From Lacibacter sediminis (lineage in GTDB: Bacteria > Bacteroidota > Bacteroidia > Chitinophagales > Chitinophagaceae), in NCBI RefSeq assembly GCF_014168535.1, contig NZ_CP060007.1, forward strand, positions 4,712,001 through 4,776,000: DNA of 64,000 nt, in the 5' to 3' direction. The position numbers and the translations under genes are program-made. Positions 45,576 through 54,032 of the stretch are shown here, one piece after another (the stretch's first letter is position 1; every line of letters starts with the position of its first letter). The notes beneath the pieces are model-generated. The model did no database searches. It was given only the letters and a program-made list of their open reading frames with translations, and was not told the origin of the DNA.

Positions 45576-46730
45576 TCAGGCCGAGTGAATTATTTTTTGC
45601 CATAAAGCATCAATCGGTTCCTGCACAAATTTTCGTTGCACTTCATTGCTGATCCATTCGCAACGTCCATTCAAATAACGTAACCTGTCTTTAATAATAG
45701 TACGTTCTGCTAGTGCCAAAGAAACATCGTCCCACTTCTCTGTCATGTCCACAACCTCTTTATAAATTTCATCAGCATTGGGTATTGCTTGTAATGATGC
45801 ACGTGGATGTTGACTTGCGGTTTCTTTATCAGCGGATACAACTGTATTAACAATACCTGCAATTACTTCCTGCTGCTCCTCTGTATCCCAGATATATCGC
45901 ATCACCCACATATCCGAAGGAATTGCTTTTGTTCGCTTGCATAACAGTGCGCTTGCAGCAATCAACCTTTGAAGTTTTACTGCCCGCCGATCACTTACCT
46001 GCACACCGGCATTCCGCAACATTTCAACCAGGTTAATATAAGCAGGGCGTATTTCCTGGAGATCAACTAACCCGATCATTGACTGGATATCAAAAATATT
46101 CTCTGCTGAAATTTCAGGCTTGTCGGCCATATCCTTCTTTTCAAGTTTCCAGCCAGCCTCCAATACATTATTCAATAAAGCAGGATCAACATAATCGCAA
46201 CGAACACGAATAAGAAAACGATCAAACAAAGCAGCCAGTGCTTCATCTTCGGGCAAATGATTACTTGCGCCAACGATCATAACTACAGGCAATTCTCTGT
46301 TTTCTCTACCTCTGCGAAATACTTTTTCATTCAATACCATCAAGAGACTATTCAGAATAGCGCTGTTGGCATTCAGTAATTCATCTAAGAATATCAGGTT
46401 TGCTTCAGGAAGCATTCCCTCCGTATTCGTTACAAGATCACCCTCTCTCAATTTTCTAATATCAAAAGGGCCGAACAACTCATTCGGTTCTGTAAACCTT
46501 GTAAGCAGATATTCAAACGATTTACCATTGATAAGTTTTGATAACTCACGAACCATTGCGCTTTTAGCTGTACCGGGAGGACCAAGAAGAAAAAGGTTCT
46601 CACGACCTGCCAGACAAATGCCCATTAAGTCGATAATATCATCTTTACCGACAAATTTGTTTTTCAGGTGATGGAGAATATGATTGAGATGATCAATTAG
46701 CTCAAATTGTTTTTCAGTGGTAGAATTCAT
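45576..46730 (-). CDS. MoxR-family AAA+ ATPase of the ternary system
   Basis: About 384 residues from ATG 46730. A frame extension to 46766 exists, but ATG 46730 overlaps the upstream stop as ATGA and begins just before the typical FELIDHLNHILHHLKNKFVGKD. Seen: Walker A LGPPGTAKSAM, Walker B LIFLDELLNANSAILNSLL, sensor MIVGASNHLPED and ALFDRFLIRV. All core motifs look intact. Known: the ATPase of MoxR-VWA-beta-propeller systems. Translational coupling on both sides supports membership in one operon. Confidence 0.92.
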   Translation of the reverse strand: MNSTTEKQFELIDHLNHILHHLKNKFVGKDDIIDLMGICLAGRENLFLLGPPGTAKSAMVRELSKLINGKSFEYLLTRFTEPNELFGPFDIRKLREGDLVTNTEGMLPEANLIFLDELLNANSAILNSLLMVLNEKVFRRGRENRELPVVMIVGASNHLPEDEALAALFDRFLIRVRCDYVDPALLNNVLEAGWKLEKKDMADKPEISAENIFDIQSMIGLVDLQEIRPAYINLVEMLRNAGVQVSDRRAVKLQRLIAASALLCKRTKAIPSDMWVMRYIWDTEEQQEVIAGIVNTVVSADKETASQHPRASLQAIPNADEIYKEVVDMTEKWDDVSLALAERTIIKDRLRYLNGRCEWISNEVQRKFVQEPIDALWQKIIHSA

Positions 46731-47362
46731 AAAGCCGTTGTTTGTTCTGTTGTAAAGCCGGGCCAAAATAGTTTGATCTGTTCGCCGGCGGTTTCATAAA
46801 TATATTTCTCAAGTCCGAATTGCTGTACTCTTTTTTGATCTTTTTGTTGAATGATGCGATCGATGTATTCAGTCTTTAAACTTGTATTGGAAAGAATGAC
46901 ATCATGATCGGCCAGGGATTGCTCAATATCTACTCCCACAGATGAGAATGGCCATTGTGCCGCTGTCTCCCGAAGCTTTTTTACCAATACATCTGCAGGG
47001 GCTAATCCTTTTGCTAATTCAAAAAGATTGGGAAGGGAACGAAAAATCAAATCAACTGAATAGATGACAGATGGGTTTATGTCACCCCTAAATGGTTTTA
47101 GTTGCTCCTCAATTATTTCTTCTCCTGCATCTCGCATTACAACTAAATGAACAGCGTGATAAAAATAAGTTGCAGCCCAAAGAGCAGCTTCTTCAGAAAA
47201 ATCCGGAACGGGTGCAGGCATATCCAACACATCTTCATGATACATCTGCTGCAAAATGATTTTGGTTGCATTGAGTTGTTCTTCATCTAACTCAAGCGGC
47301 TGATTTGTTACGCCAACCTTCCCTTCTGTAAAAAGTGATTGTATAAATTCTGCTAGTCTCAT
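46727..47362 (-). CDS. Ternary-system accessory helical protein (bpX-type)
   Basis: 211 residues, mostly helical with conserved-looking acidic stretches. Two features stand out: a soluble all-alpha build and an ATGA overlap with the MoxR gene. I place it among the small bpX modules by context only. The next upstream gene on the same strand, the PPP phosphatase of the NAD/ADP-ribose operon, ends 33 bp before this start, so the two groups may be one transcript. Confidence 0.55.
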   Translation of the reverse strand: MRLAEFIQSLFTEGKVGVTNQPLELDEEQLNATKIILQQMYHEDVLDMPAPVPDFSEEAALWAATYFYHAVHLVVMRDAGEEIIEEQLKPFRGDINPSVIYSVDLIFRSLPNLFELAKGLAPADVLVKKLRETAAQWPFSSVGVDIEQSLADHDVILSNTSLKTEYIDRIIQQKDQKRVQQFGLEKYIYETAGEQIKLFWPGFTTEQTTAL

Positions 47363-47395
47363 TCCTGCTTAAAGCATAAAGATAGACAGAGTGAC

Positions 47396-48130
47396 TTAAT
47401 CTCTATTCCTTCCCTTTTCATTTGGATACAATTCTGGCAAGAAATCACTCTGCCAGAACTGTTTTGTATCAACATCAAGTATTGTTAGCGGACCGGTAAA
47501 TGCTGCACCTGTATCTATATTCCACACGTTACAACCCTGCATTGGCACAGTTATGTTGTAAGCAACAGTTGGCGTATGGCCAATATAGATTTCTGAAAAT
47601 AATTTCAACCGTTTCGGAAAAAGAAGAGAATCTTTTTGAATCCTTTTATCCATGGTTAAGGCCATTTCCCAAAGTGTTCTGTCCCAGGTGAAGTTTGTTG
47701 AGTAGAATTCCTGCTCAGGTCCATGCATAGATGTGAAGCCAGCATGAATGAATAAGCGGTTCTGTTCATCCACATGAAACATTTTCGTTTGCTCAAAGAA
47801 TTGAAGATGCCTCAATCGTTCTTCTTCACTAAAGCCGTCATAACTTTGCCTTGTTTCTTCACCGCCATTAAATAACCACCTGTTTTCTGCTGCACCAGTT
47901 CTCAGCCAACCTTCAGTCCACGCATCATGATTCCCTTTTATAAAAATGCAAGGTTGCTCCTTTGCCAACTCAATAAGGAATGCAACTGTTTGTGCAGATT
48001 CGCTCCAACCATCTACATAGTCACCGAGAAAAATCAAACAGTCATCTTTTGTTACAGCTGCTTTTTGCAACACCTGTTCCAGAGCTTTTAATCCGCCGTG
48101 TATATCACCAATTACTAATGTTCTTTTCAT
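47396..48130 (-). CDS. PPP-family metallophosphoesterase
   Basis: 244 residues. Seen in order: GDIHGG, GDYVDG, GNHD, HAG and GHTP, all five metal- and phosphate-binding blocks of the calcineurin-like PPP family. Length fits the short bacterial enzymes (PrpE/ApaH-like). Known: such enzymes remove phosphate from proteins or nucleotides. It lies 2 bp after KptA. Inference: in this setting it may act on ADP-ribose-phosphate or nucleic-acid ends; protein phosphatase activity is equally possible. Confidence 0.88.
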   Translation of the reverse strand: MKRTLVIGDIHGGLKALEQVLQKAAVTKDDCLIFLGDYVDGWSESAQTVAFLIELAKEQPCIFIKGNHDAWTEGWLRTGAAENRWLFNGGEETRQSYDGFSEEERLRHLQFFEQTKMFHVDEQNRLFIHAGFTSMHGPEQEFYSTNFTWDRTLWEMALTMDKRIQKDSLLFPKRLKLFSEIYIGHTPTVAYNITVPMQGCNVWNIDTGAAFTGPLTILDVDTKQFWQSDFLPELYPNEKGRNRD

Positions 48131-48132
48131 AC

Positions 48133-48672
48133 TTAAAAGCGAATGTATTGAACCGGTACTTCATCTGTTAGCCAGACTTCGTTTTCGGATAAATAAAACT
48201 TATGCCCGTCAGCATACATCTTTGCTGATTCAATAGTGAGAATAAAAGGCTTGCCCCTTCTGCTGCCAACATTAACAGCCGTTTCCATGTCTTTGCTTAA
48301 GTGTACATGATGACGCTCCATCTTTTTCAATCCATCTTTGCGAATTGCCTCTACAAATTTTTCAACTGTCCCGTGGTACAGTAATTCGGGAGGCTGTACT
48401 TCTTTCAAATTTAGTTCAACATCTATGCTATGCCCCTGATTTGCACGAATCATTGTTTTGTCTTCATTAAAAACAAAACGTTTTTTATCGTTTGTTTCGA
48501 CGATGGTATTGATCAGTTCAAGTGTTACATCTGCACCCGTTGCATTCATTTTATCGATCAGCTCCTGCACATCTGCCCATCCATTTTCGTTCAGTTGTAA
48601 GCCAATCGTCTCCGGTTTATGCCGAAGCACAAGGCTCACAAATTTGCTTATCTGTTTAAGATGTTTTTCCAT
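48133..48672 (-). CDS. kptA: RNA 2'-phosphotransferase (KptA/Tpt1)
   Basis: 179 residues, the usual length. Seen: SKFVSLVLRHKPETIGLQLNENGWADV at the N-terminus, IRANQGHS, LYHGTVEKFVEAI and MERHHVHLS, with the His, Arg and His residues of the Tpt1 active site. Known: it moves an RNA 2'-phosphate to NAD, giving ADP-ribose 1'',2''-cyclic phosphate and nicotinamide. Position 2 bp after the NADAR gene and in a NAD-related operon matches that NAD-using chemistry. Bacterial roles are linked to RNA repair or ADP-ribosylation. Confidence 0.93.
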   Translation of the reverse strand: MEKHLKQISKFVSLVLRHKPETIGLQLNENGWADVQELIDKMNATGADVTLELINTIVETNDKKRFVFNEDKTMIRANQGHSIDVELNLKEVQPPELLYHGTVEKFVEAIRKDGLKKMERHHVHLSKDMETAVNVGSRRGKPFILTIESAKMYADGHKFYLSENEVWLTDEVPVQYIRF

Positions 48673-48674
48673 TT

Positions 48675-49223
48675 CTACTTTTTTAAATTATCACGCACTT
48701 CCATTAATGCAAAGCCCAGCAGGTTCGTACCCTTCCATTGAAACGGATTGTTTGCTTCACTTGCATCTTGTGACAAACCAATACCCCAAATGGAATCTGT
48801 GGGACTTGCTTCTACAATTACTTTATCTCCTGTGTACAATAGAAATTATTTCAATTTTTCATCTTGCGAAAACTTATGTTGATTCCCTTCAACAACGAGA
48901 GCATAGGCGGAAGCATTCCAACTATCTGCATCAAAATTCTTTACTTCTCTGCCGAGAGCTTTAACAACAGCCGGCTTTTCTGTGGTAATAATCTTTTGAA
49001 AGATTTCTTCATCATTAAACAGTTTGGCTTTTTGTGCCATCATCCAATGTTCGGCAGTTGCATAGGTAATTCCATCAACAATAAATGCAGATGGGTACCA
49101 TTGACTGAAACAGGATTTATCAACTACTCCTTTTCGTTTGGGAGTATGCCCCCAAAAGAACAAGTAATCAAAGTGTTTATCTTTTTCAATTTCAGATTGA
49201 AGCCAGTCTATAGAATACTTCAT
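48675..49223 (-). pseudogene. NADAR-family gene with one in-frame stop codon
   Basis: From ATG 49223 the first 125 codons give a NADAR N-terminal part (FFWGHTPKRKG, ATAEHWMMAQKAKLF, NAYALVVEGNQHKFSQ-like). A TAA at 48846-48848 interrupts it, but the same frame continues with FLLYTGDKVIVEASPTDS, IWGIGLSQDAS and NPFQWKGTNLLGFALMEVR to a TAG at 48675-48677, the complete C-terminal half of the family. So the lesion is one codon in AAA-TAA-TTT, probably CAA or GAA originally. Known: NADAR removes ADP-ribose from guanine bases. It may be a nonsense mutation, a recoded stop, or a sequencing error. The 4-bp overlap upstream and the 2-bp gap downstream are normal, so the loss looks recent. Confidence 0.88.
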
Positions 49224-49591
49224 TGCTTTCTAAATTTTTCTCCATAAAAACTACTCACTACTCTTATCTCTCCAACAATATTATTATTGAATTCATCAAG
49301 TTGTTCTGCGGGCACCCACAGCTCGTTATGAATTTCACCTCCTACATTTTGTACGGGAAATTGTTGCAAATATTCTTCGGGCAAATCAAACGCTGTTACA
49401 TAGCCAGCATAGCCTGAAAACTCATCGTTGGTGTTCCATTCCAATGCGATCTGTTCAGCATAGGCCTGGTTCATGACAGGATAAAAGATAGGCTGCCACT
49501 CCAAACGGGGTGGAAACCTTTTGTTACCCGAATCCTTAATGAGGTCAAGTTCCTTCTGTCCAACAGGACGATATAATGTAATTACGTTCAT
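49220..49591 (-). CDS. Small ART-like protein (ADP-ribosylation/crystallin J1-type annotation)
   Basis: 123 residues. Seen: TLYRPVGQKELDLI at the N-terminus, FPPRLEWQPIFYPV, SGYAGYVTAFDLP and VGGEIHNELWVPAEQLDEFN. I recall near-identical proteins annotated as ADP-ribosylation/crystallin J1-like, and the R...S/Y...E order fits an ADP-ribosyltransferase-type fold. That is memory plus inference, not proof. It overlaps the macrodomain gene and the NADAR gene by 4 bp each, which supports an ADP-ribose role. Confidence 0.65.
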   Translation of the reverse strand: MNVITLYRPVGQKELDLIKDSGNKRFPPRLEWQPIFYPVMNQAYAEQIALEWNTNDEFSGYAGYVTAFDLPEEYLQQFPVQNVGGEIHNELWVPAEQLDEFNNNIVGEIRVVSSFYGEKFRKQ

Positions 49592-50100
49592 TTAAAATAT
49601 GCTTTGTAGATCCTTTCATATTGATCAAACTCTTTTTGTCCGAATACAACCAGAAATACTTTTTCTATTGAATTGTTCATCTTTAAAAACTCATCAATTG
49701 TTGACAAAGCTATTACCGCTGCTTTATCAAAAGGAAATCGATAAGCTCCAGTACTAATGCAGGGAAAAGCAATTGTTCGGATATTATTTTCACTTGCTAA
49801 CTGCAAACTATTTTCATAACACATACGCAAAAGCTCTTCTTCATTTTCTGTACCATTATTCCAAACAGGGCCTACTGTATGAATTATATACTTCGCTTTC
49901 AATTTAAAGCCCGGACTAATTTTAGCATGTCCGGTTTTACAACCCTTGAGTGTAATACAATATTCCCTCAGTTGCGGCCCAGCCGCTCTGTGAATAGCAC
50001 CATCAACACCCCCGCCGCCAGTAAGTGAGCTATTAGCTGCATTTACAATTGCATCAACGGCAAGAATTGTAATATCTGTATTGATTAATTCGATTTTCAT
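49588..50100 (-). CDS. Macrodomain ADP-ribose hydrolase/deacetylase
   Basis: 170 residues, one macrodomain. Seen: DAIVNAANSSLTGGGGVDGAIHRAAG, where the GGGVDGAIH loop binds ADP-ribose, then YIIHTVGPVW and IAFPCISTGAYRFP. These are the MacroD/YmdB-type motifs. Known: the family removes ADP-ribose from proteins or nucleic acids and hydrolyses O-acetyl-ADP-ribose. It overlaps DUF4291 upstream and the ART-like gene downstream by 4 bp. Inference: it reverses ADP-ribosylation within this operon. Confidence 0.95.
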   Translation of the reverse strand: MKIELINTDITILAVDAIVNAANSSLTGGGGVDGAIHRAAGPQLREYCITLKGCKTGHAKISPGFKLKAKYIIHTVGPVWNNGTENEEELLRMCYENSLQLASENNIRTIAFPCISTGAYRFPFDKAAVIALSTIDEFLKMNNSIEKVFLVVFGQKEFDQYERIYKAYFK

Positions 50101-50738
50101 TTAGTCTTTGTAATTCCTATTCTTTGATCGATCACATCATCATTTAATTCAAGTACTTCTTCATACGGAACAATCAGCTCTTCGACATTCCTACTCTTTA
50201 CTTTTTGACACTCGCTTTTTGCAAAGTCAGTAATATCCTCAATCTTAAGAATATATTCTGTACAAAATCTTTTCAACATTAATCCCTTCATACCAATCTG
50301 AATAGCTTTTCTTTCTTGCTTCTTTCCAAATGGATCATGATCAGGATCCCATTGCAATCTTACTTCAGTCTGTTCCAATTCCGCAACCCAATCCTGTTTC
50401 GTAGCAAACAACTCGCTATCGAAAGATGAGATCGTTGCCTGTTTCAATATTTCTTTGAAACAACTAATTGAAATTGTTATTGCTAATATTCTTTCCTGGT
50501 TTTCTTTCTGCGCCCAACCTGCACGATGCATCATCCACAAGAACCCGGGCTTGATCCATGACATCCGGTTGAAACTATAATGATCCCCTCCAAACTTTTG
50601 GTTCACTATCGCATACGTCGCAATCGCAGGGTTGAATGCCTGGTACACAATCATATTATCATCTTCTCTTTGAGCAATAACCTGTCTTCCAGATGTTGGT
50701 AGCCTTTTGATTTGCTCAATATACTTTTCTGTTTTCAT
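50097..50738 (-). CDS. DUF4291 family protein
   Basis: 213 residues. Seen: RQVIAQREDDNMIVYQAFNP, then ATYAIVNQKFGG and FNRMSWIKPGFLWMMHRAGWAQKENQERILAI, a very characteristic DUF4291 string. Known: DUF4291 has no settled activity that I can cite; I recall proposals that it belongs to the ART-like fold. Its ATG lies 10 bp after nadV and its stop overlaps the macrodomain start by 4 bp. Inference: an NAD- or ADP-ribose-related enzyme. Confidence 0.85.
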   Translation of the reverse strand: MKTEKYIEQIKRLPTSGRQVIAQREDDNMIVYQAFNPAIATYAIVNQKFGGDHYSFNRMSWIKPGFLWMMHRAGWAQKENQERILAITISISCFKEILKQATISSFDSELFATKQDWVAELEQTEVRLQWDPDHDPFGKKQERKAIQIGMKGLMLKRFCTEYILKIEDITDFAKSECQKVKSRNVEELIVPYEEVLELNDDVIDQRIGITKTK

Positions 50739-50748
50739 TTTTTTTTGG

Positions 50749-52203
50749 TTAATCTGATAGTAGTGCTCGTATTTCTTTCAGCGAAAACTCTTTTACAAGC
50801 TTACCATCTTTAAAAACTGTTTTTAATTCACTTTCATTTTCCTCCTCCCATGTAACTTTATCGTACAACACAAAACGTCCGTCTTCTTTTTTTACATTCA
50901 ACAAACCGGTAGCAGAACGTTTTGTACCATCATCTGTTACAGGGTCTTTGTAAATCTCCTGTCCTTCTCCATCAATCACTACATACGTCGCTTTCATCGC
51001 TGTACCAAATGTATCACGTGTATTATATTGATAGGTATAACTTCCAATACCAAATACAACCTGGGTAGCAAAACCTTTTGCCTTCAATCCTTCACAAATA
51101 CGTGTTGCACGGTCGATATTAATACTGTCACCATAAATAGCACCAATATGCGCATCCAGTAATTTAAATCCTTTCTCTGTAATCGTTCCGCCAAACACAT
51201 CCCACAACAATTCAACCACTCCTTTCCGTTCAACTTCTGTTTCTCCATCAGGATCACCACAAATGATTTTTACAGGATCACCACTGTCAGGTCGAATCAC
51301 TACTTTACCATCACGACTTAAAACAGTTTCCTTTAAAGCAGGAAGGTACTCTGTACACACTTTCCATAAATCCCATGTGTCACTTACAATACTTACAATA
51401 CCTGAAGGATACACTTCTGCGATCAATCGTCTGAACGTTTCCAACTCGCCATCTTTACTGCCACTGCACATCACACTATGTTCTGTTGCTGCAACACTAC
51501 CACCAATCAATTCTGCATCAGCATTCGCATTGTAATATTGTTCCAGTGCGTCTATTGCTGGAATGGTATCTGTACCGGTAAAACTTAACAAATGCCCCAT
51601 GCCACTTAGCACTGCTGTTTCCAACGAACTCATCCCTCTGAAAGAAAAGTCATGTCCCTGCCATTGTACAAAGTCAATTGGCATACCTGTTTCTTCTGCA
51701 TATTTATTTAATAGCTTTCTGTAAGTGTAAGCAATGGTTGCACTGGTACAAGGTTGCCAAATAACAGCACTCAATAACGTTTCCAGAAAATTTGTAAGCC
51801 AGTAAAACTCTGTCTTTGTATTTACAATCGTTAAGCAAGGAACACGCATAGGTACTTTACTCCCTTCAGGTAATGCTTTTATTTCAACAGGTAAATAACC
51901 TAAATCATGCAAAGCTGAAATATGTTCGTATGATGGCAGGTGTGTGCCTAAAGAAGTAACGATTCTCCGCTTATACTCCGCCATCACTTTTTCTTTTGGT
52001 TGTTGAAAAAAGTTTTCATTGAAATAAGTGATCAAATACTCTTTCATGAAATATTGCAAACCAAAGAATACCATTTCACCCACTCCGTTAATACGACTCT
52101 TGCGTGGAGTAAGATTGCTATAAACCAGTTCAGTTTTGTCTGGGTATTGGAATACGTGGCCAACTTTATAGTAATCGGTCAATAAAAAAGGATTCGTTTT
52201 CAT
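50749..52203 (-). CDS. nadV: NadV/Nampt-like phosphoribosyltransferase
   Basis: 484 residues, the usual size. Seen: LLTDYYKVGHVFQYPD at the N-terminus, WQGHDFSFRGMSS, the phosphorylatable-His region GGSVAATEHSVM with His242, VSDTWDLW, VVIRPDSGDPVKI and GIGSYTYQYNTRDTFG. All match nicotinamide phosphoribosyltransferase. Known: it makes NMN from nicotinamide and PRPP. It starts 10 bp after the Prs-like gene. A recently described phage pathway (NARP1) uses Prs- and Nampt-like enzymes to rebuild NAD directly from ADP-ribose; this pair could be either, and sequence by eye cannot separate them. Confidence 0.93.
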   Translation of the reverse strand: MKTNPFLLTDYYKVGHVFQYPDKTELVYSNLTPRKSRINGVGEMVFFGLQYFMKEYLITYFNENFFQQPKEKVMAEYKRRIVTSLGTHLPSYEHISALHDLGYLPVEIKALPEGSKVPMRVPCLTIVNTKTEFYWLTNFLETLLSAVIWQPCTSATIAYTYRKLLNKYAEETGMPIDFVQWQGHDFSFRGMSSLETAVLSGMGHLLSFTGTDTIPAIDALEQYYNANADAELIGGSVAATEHSVMCSGSKDGELETFRRLIAEVYPSGIVSIVSDTWDLWKVCTEYLPALKETVLSRDGKVVIRPDSGDPVKIICGDPDGETEVERKGVVELLWDVFGGTITEKGFKLLDAHIGAIYGDSINIDRATRICEGLKAKGFATQVVFGIGSYTYQYNTRDTFGTAMKATYVVIDGEGQEIYKDPVTDDGTKRSATGLLNVKKEDGRFVLYDKVTWEEENESELKTVFKDGKLVKEFSLKEIRALLSD

Positions 52204-52213
52204 GTTAGTTCTT

Positions 52214-53011
52214 TTAGAAAGTTGTTTTAAATGGTATTACCTGAACAATAGGTGAATTATATTTCTGCTGATAACTGTCGCTTACAATGACCTGATGAAA
52301 AGATTTCTCTAACTCTGCAAAACCTTTGCTGAAGATGCCGTGTGTAACGATCAATGTCAGATGTGCAGGCTTTACCTGCTGCGCAATGGCAAGGAAGGTT
52401 CCACCACCATCGCAGAGATCATCAATGATCACGCAATTTCTGTTCGTGCATTTTTCAGGTTCTATTACCTGTAAGCTGATTCGTCCGTTATTCAAATCAC
52501 GGGATTTGTTACAGTAAATAGTTTCAACGAGATTTCTATTCCAGCCAGCATAACTGCTGTTTTTTTTTGCAGCGCCTTTATCCGGACAGATAAGTATTGC
52601 GTTCTCTTTTGTATAAGATTTTACCAATGCTTCGTTTGTGATATTGACTGAATTATGAATTAATTCCAGTGAAACTTCGGAATGAACATCGTACAAGTAA
52701 ACTTTATCAAACTGCATATTGTTGATCAGATCAGCAATTACTTTCAAATCGAAACTATCTCCCGGTAACATCAAGCGGTCATATCTGGCGCCCATGAGAT
52801 AGGGAATGATCAGATTCGTTTTTTTAGCGTTTACATTTTCAATAGCATTCGCTGTTTGTAATACCTGAAGTAACACTGTGCTATCTGTAATTGAACAGAT
52901 GACAGTAACCTCATCGTCTTTATTAATATCCTGAATAACAACATGGGGCTGGTTATCTGGAAACACAAACCGTTTTAAACCCCGGTTATTATTGATATGA
53001 ATTGTTTTCAT
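52214..53011 (-). CDS. Ribose-phosphate pyrophosphokinase-like protein (Prs paralogue, short)
   Basis: 265 residues from ATG 53011; the frame extends to 53071, but that stretch is inside the promoter and NrtR-box region. Seen: GARYDRLMLPGDSFD in the position of the Prs YARQDRK loop, CPDKGAAKK in place of SPDxGGxxR, and the PRPP-binding IIDDLCDGGGT. It is about 50 residues shorter than housekeeping Prs. Known: Prs makes PRPP; a Prs-like enzyme (Adps) in the NARP1 pathway makes ADP-ribose pyrophosphate. First gene of the NAD operon. Inference: supplies the activated ribose to NadV. Confidence 0.88.
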   Translation of the reverse strand: MKTIHINNNRGLKRFVFPDNQPHVVIQDINKDDEVTVICSITDSTVLLQVLQTANAIENVNAKKTNLIIPYLMGARYDRLMLPGDSFDLKVIADLINNMQFDKVYLYDVHSEVSLELIHNSVNITNEALVKSYTKENAILICPDKGAAKKNSSYAGWNRNLVETIYCNKSRDLNNGRISLQVIEPEKCTNRNCVIIDDLCDGGGTFLAIAQQVKPAHLTLIVTHGIFSKGFAELEKSFHQVIVSDSYQQKYNSPIVQVIPFKTTF

Positions 53012-53034
53012 TTTGCTTAATTTATAAGCAAATT
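53010..53034. promoter_or_regulatory. Predicted NrtR box at the Prs-like start
   Basis: ATTTTGC-N11-GCAAATT, an inverted repeat whose left arm overlaps the start codon of the Prs-like gene (53009-53011). Same arms and the same 11-base spacer as the box at 53060-53084 and the box at the nrtR start. One mismatch in the right arm. Overlap with the start and its downstream position suggest a repressing role. Confidence 0.75.
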
Positions 53035-53059
53035 TAACACGACTTACTGAAATGACCAA

Positions 53060-53084
53060 ATTTTGCTTCATTTTGAAGCAAAAT
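53060..53084. promoter_or_regulatory. Predicted NrtR box in the NAD operon promoter
   Basis: ATTTTGCTTC-N5-GAAGCAAAAT, perfect 10-nt arms, and the core ATTTTGC-N11-GCAAAAT. Centre is 51 bp from the companion box centre at 53022, about five helical turns. It lies between the Prs-like gene (minus) and the DUF1963 gene (plus), so it may control both directions. Confidence 0.8.
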
Positions 53085-53150
53085 AATTTTAGGTCACTTT
53101 CAACTGTCTAAATAATTATTTCCTTTAATTTGTTCTAAAACCGGAATGTT

Positions 53151-54032
53151 ATGGGCTTATTTGATTCATTGTTCGGCCGAAATAATAAAAAACAGGAAAT
53201 ACCAGATGATAAGCATCTCCTGGAACAAGTAGAAGTTGCCCCGGGAATTGTACTTCCAAAACTCTTTGCCGATCACTGGCCTGCAATAGAAAAAGCAGCC
53301 ATTCCTTTTGTTTCGATTAAGGCACTTCCAAAAGATGACCTTGCGCTGGAAGAAAGCAAATTTGGTCATTATCCCTGCATGCCATTAAATTTTGAGTACC
53401 CGAAAGATAGCCAAGGCAGATTCATGTATCCACTTGCGCAAATCAACTGCAGTGATATCCCTCATTTAGAGGGTTATCCTCAATCAGGCTACTTACAGTT
53501 TTATATTTCCGGGTTTGATGATGTCTATGGTTTGGATTTCGACGATCAACAAAATCAAAATAATTTTCGTATTCTGTACTTTCAAGAGAATGAAGTTGAA
53601 CAGTTTAAGGTTGATTTCTCCTTTCTTGATGAGGTAATGCGCAGTGATATGCTGCCTGTATTTAAGCCACATGGCCTTGCATTTTCGAAAAGCGTTGAAT
53701 ATGTGGGTTTACAAGATGTGCATTACGACAAAGTTGAACCGAACCTGCATACTATTGCCAATGCCAATCCTTCTATTCAAGATGATTTAATTGAAATGGC
53801 TTATGATACATTTACTAATAATGGTCATAAGATGGGTGGCTATGCTTATTTTACACAGGAAGACCCTCGCAAATACAAAGAAGAATTTGGGGATTTTATT
53901 CTGCTGTTTCAATTAGACTCCGACGAACACATTATGTGGGGCGATGTGGGTGTTGCCAACTTCTTTATTCATCCGGATGATTTGGCAAAAAGAGATTTCA
54001 GCAAAGTGATGTACAACTGGGATTGCAGTTAA
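53151..54032 (+). CDS. DUF1963 (YwqG-like) protein
   Basis: 293 residues. Seen: SKFGHYPCMPLNFEYPKDSQG (with a GxPxxP-like turn), MYPLAQINCSDIP, GYLQFYISGFDDVYG, and near the end KMGGYAYFTQEDPR, ILLFQLDSDEHIMWGDVGVANFFI. This is the DUF1963 pattern. Known: function unknown in most bacteria. The gene is divergent from the NAD operon, and two NrtR-like boxes lie in the 139-bp gap, so it is a possible NrtR target. It converges on the HD gene with a 4-bp overlap. Confidence 0.9.
   Translation: MGLFDSLFGRNNKKQEIPDDKHLLEQVEVAPGIVLPKLFADHWPAIEKAAIPFVSIKALPKDDLALEESKFGHYPCMPLNFEYPKDSQGRFMYPLAQINCSDIPHLEGYPQSGYLQFYISGFDDVYGLDFDDQQNQNNFRILYFQENEVEQFKVDFSFLDEVMRSDMLPVFKPHGLAFSKSVEYVGLQDVHYDKVEPNLHTIANANPSIQDDLIEMAYDTFTNNGHKMGGYAYFTQEDPRKYKEEFGDFILLFQLDSDEHIMWGDVGVANFFIHPDDLAKRDFSKVMYNWDCS

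Noticed and set aside
49220..49591. Assigning a definite ADP-ribosyltransferase activity
   Set aside because: Only a remembered annotation and motif order support it; no catalytic triad can be shown, so it is stated as ART-like only.
52203..52214. Declaring the Prs/NadV pair a NARP1 system
   Set aside because: Both are compatible with ordinary nicotinamide salvage. Separating the two needs enzyme assay or a careful alignment, so it is raised only as a possibility.
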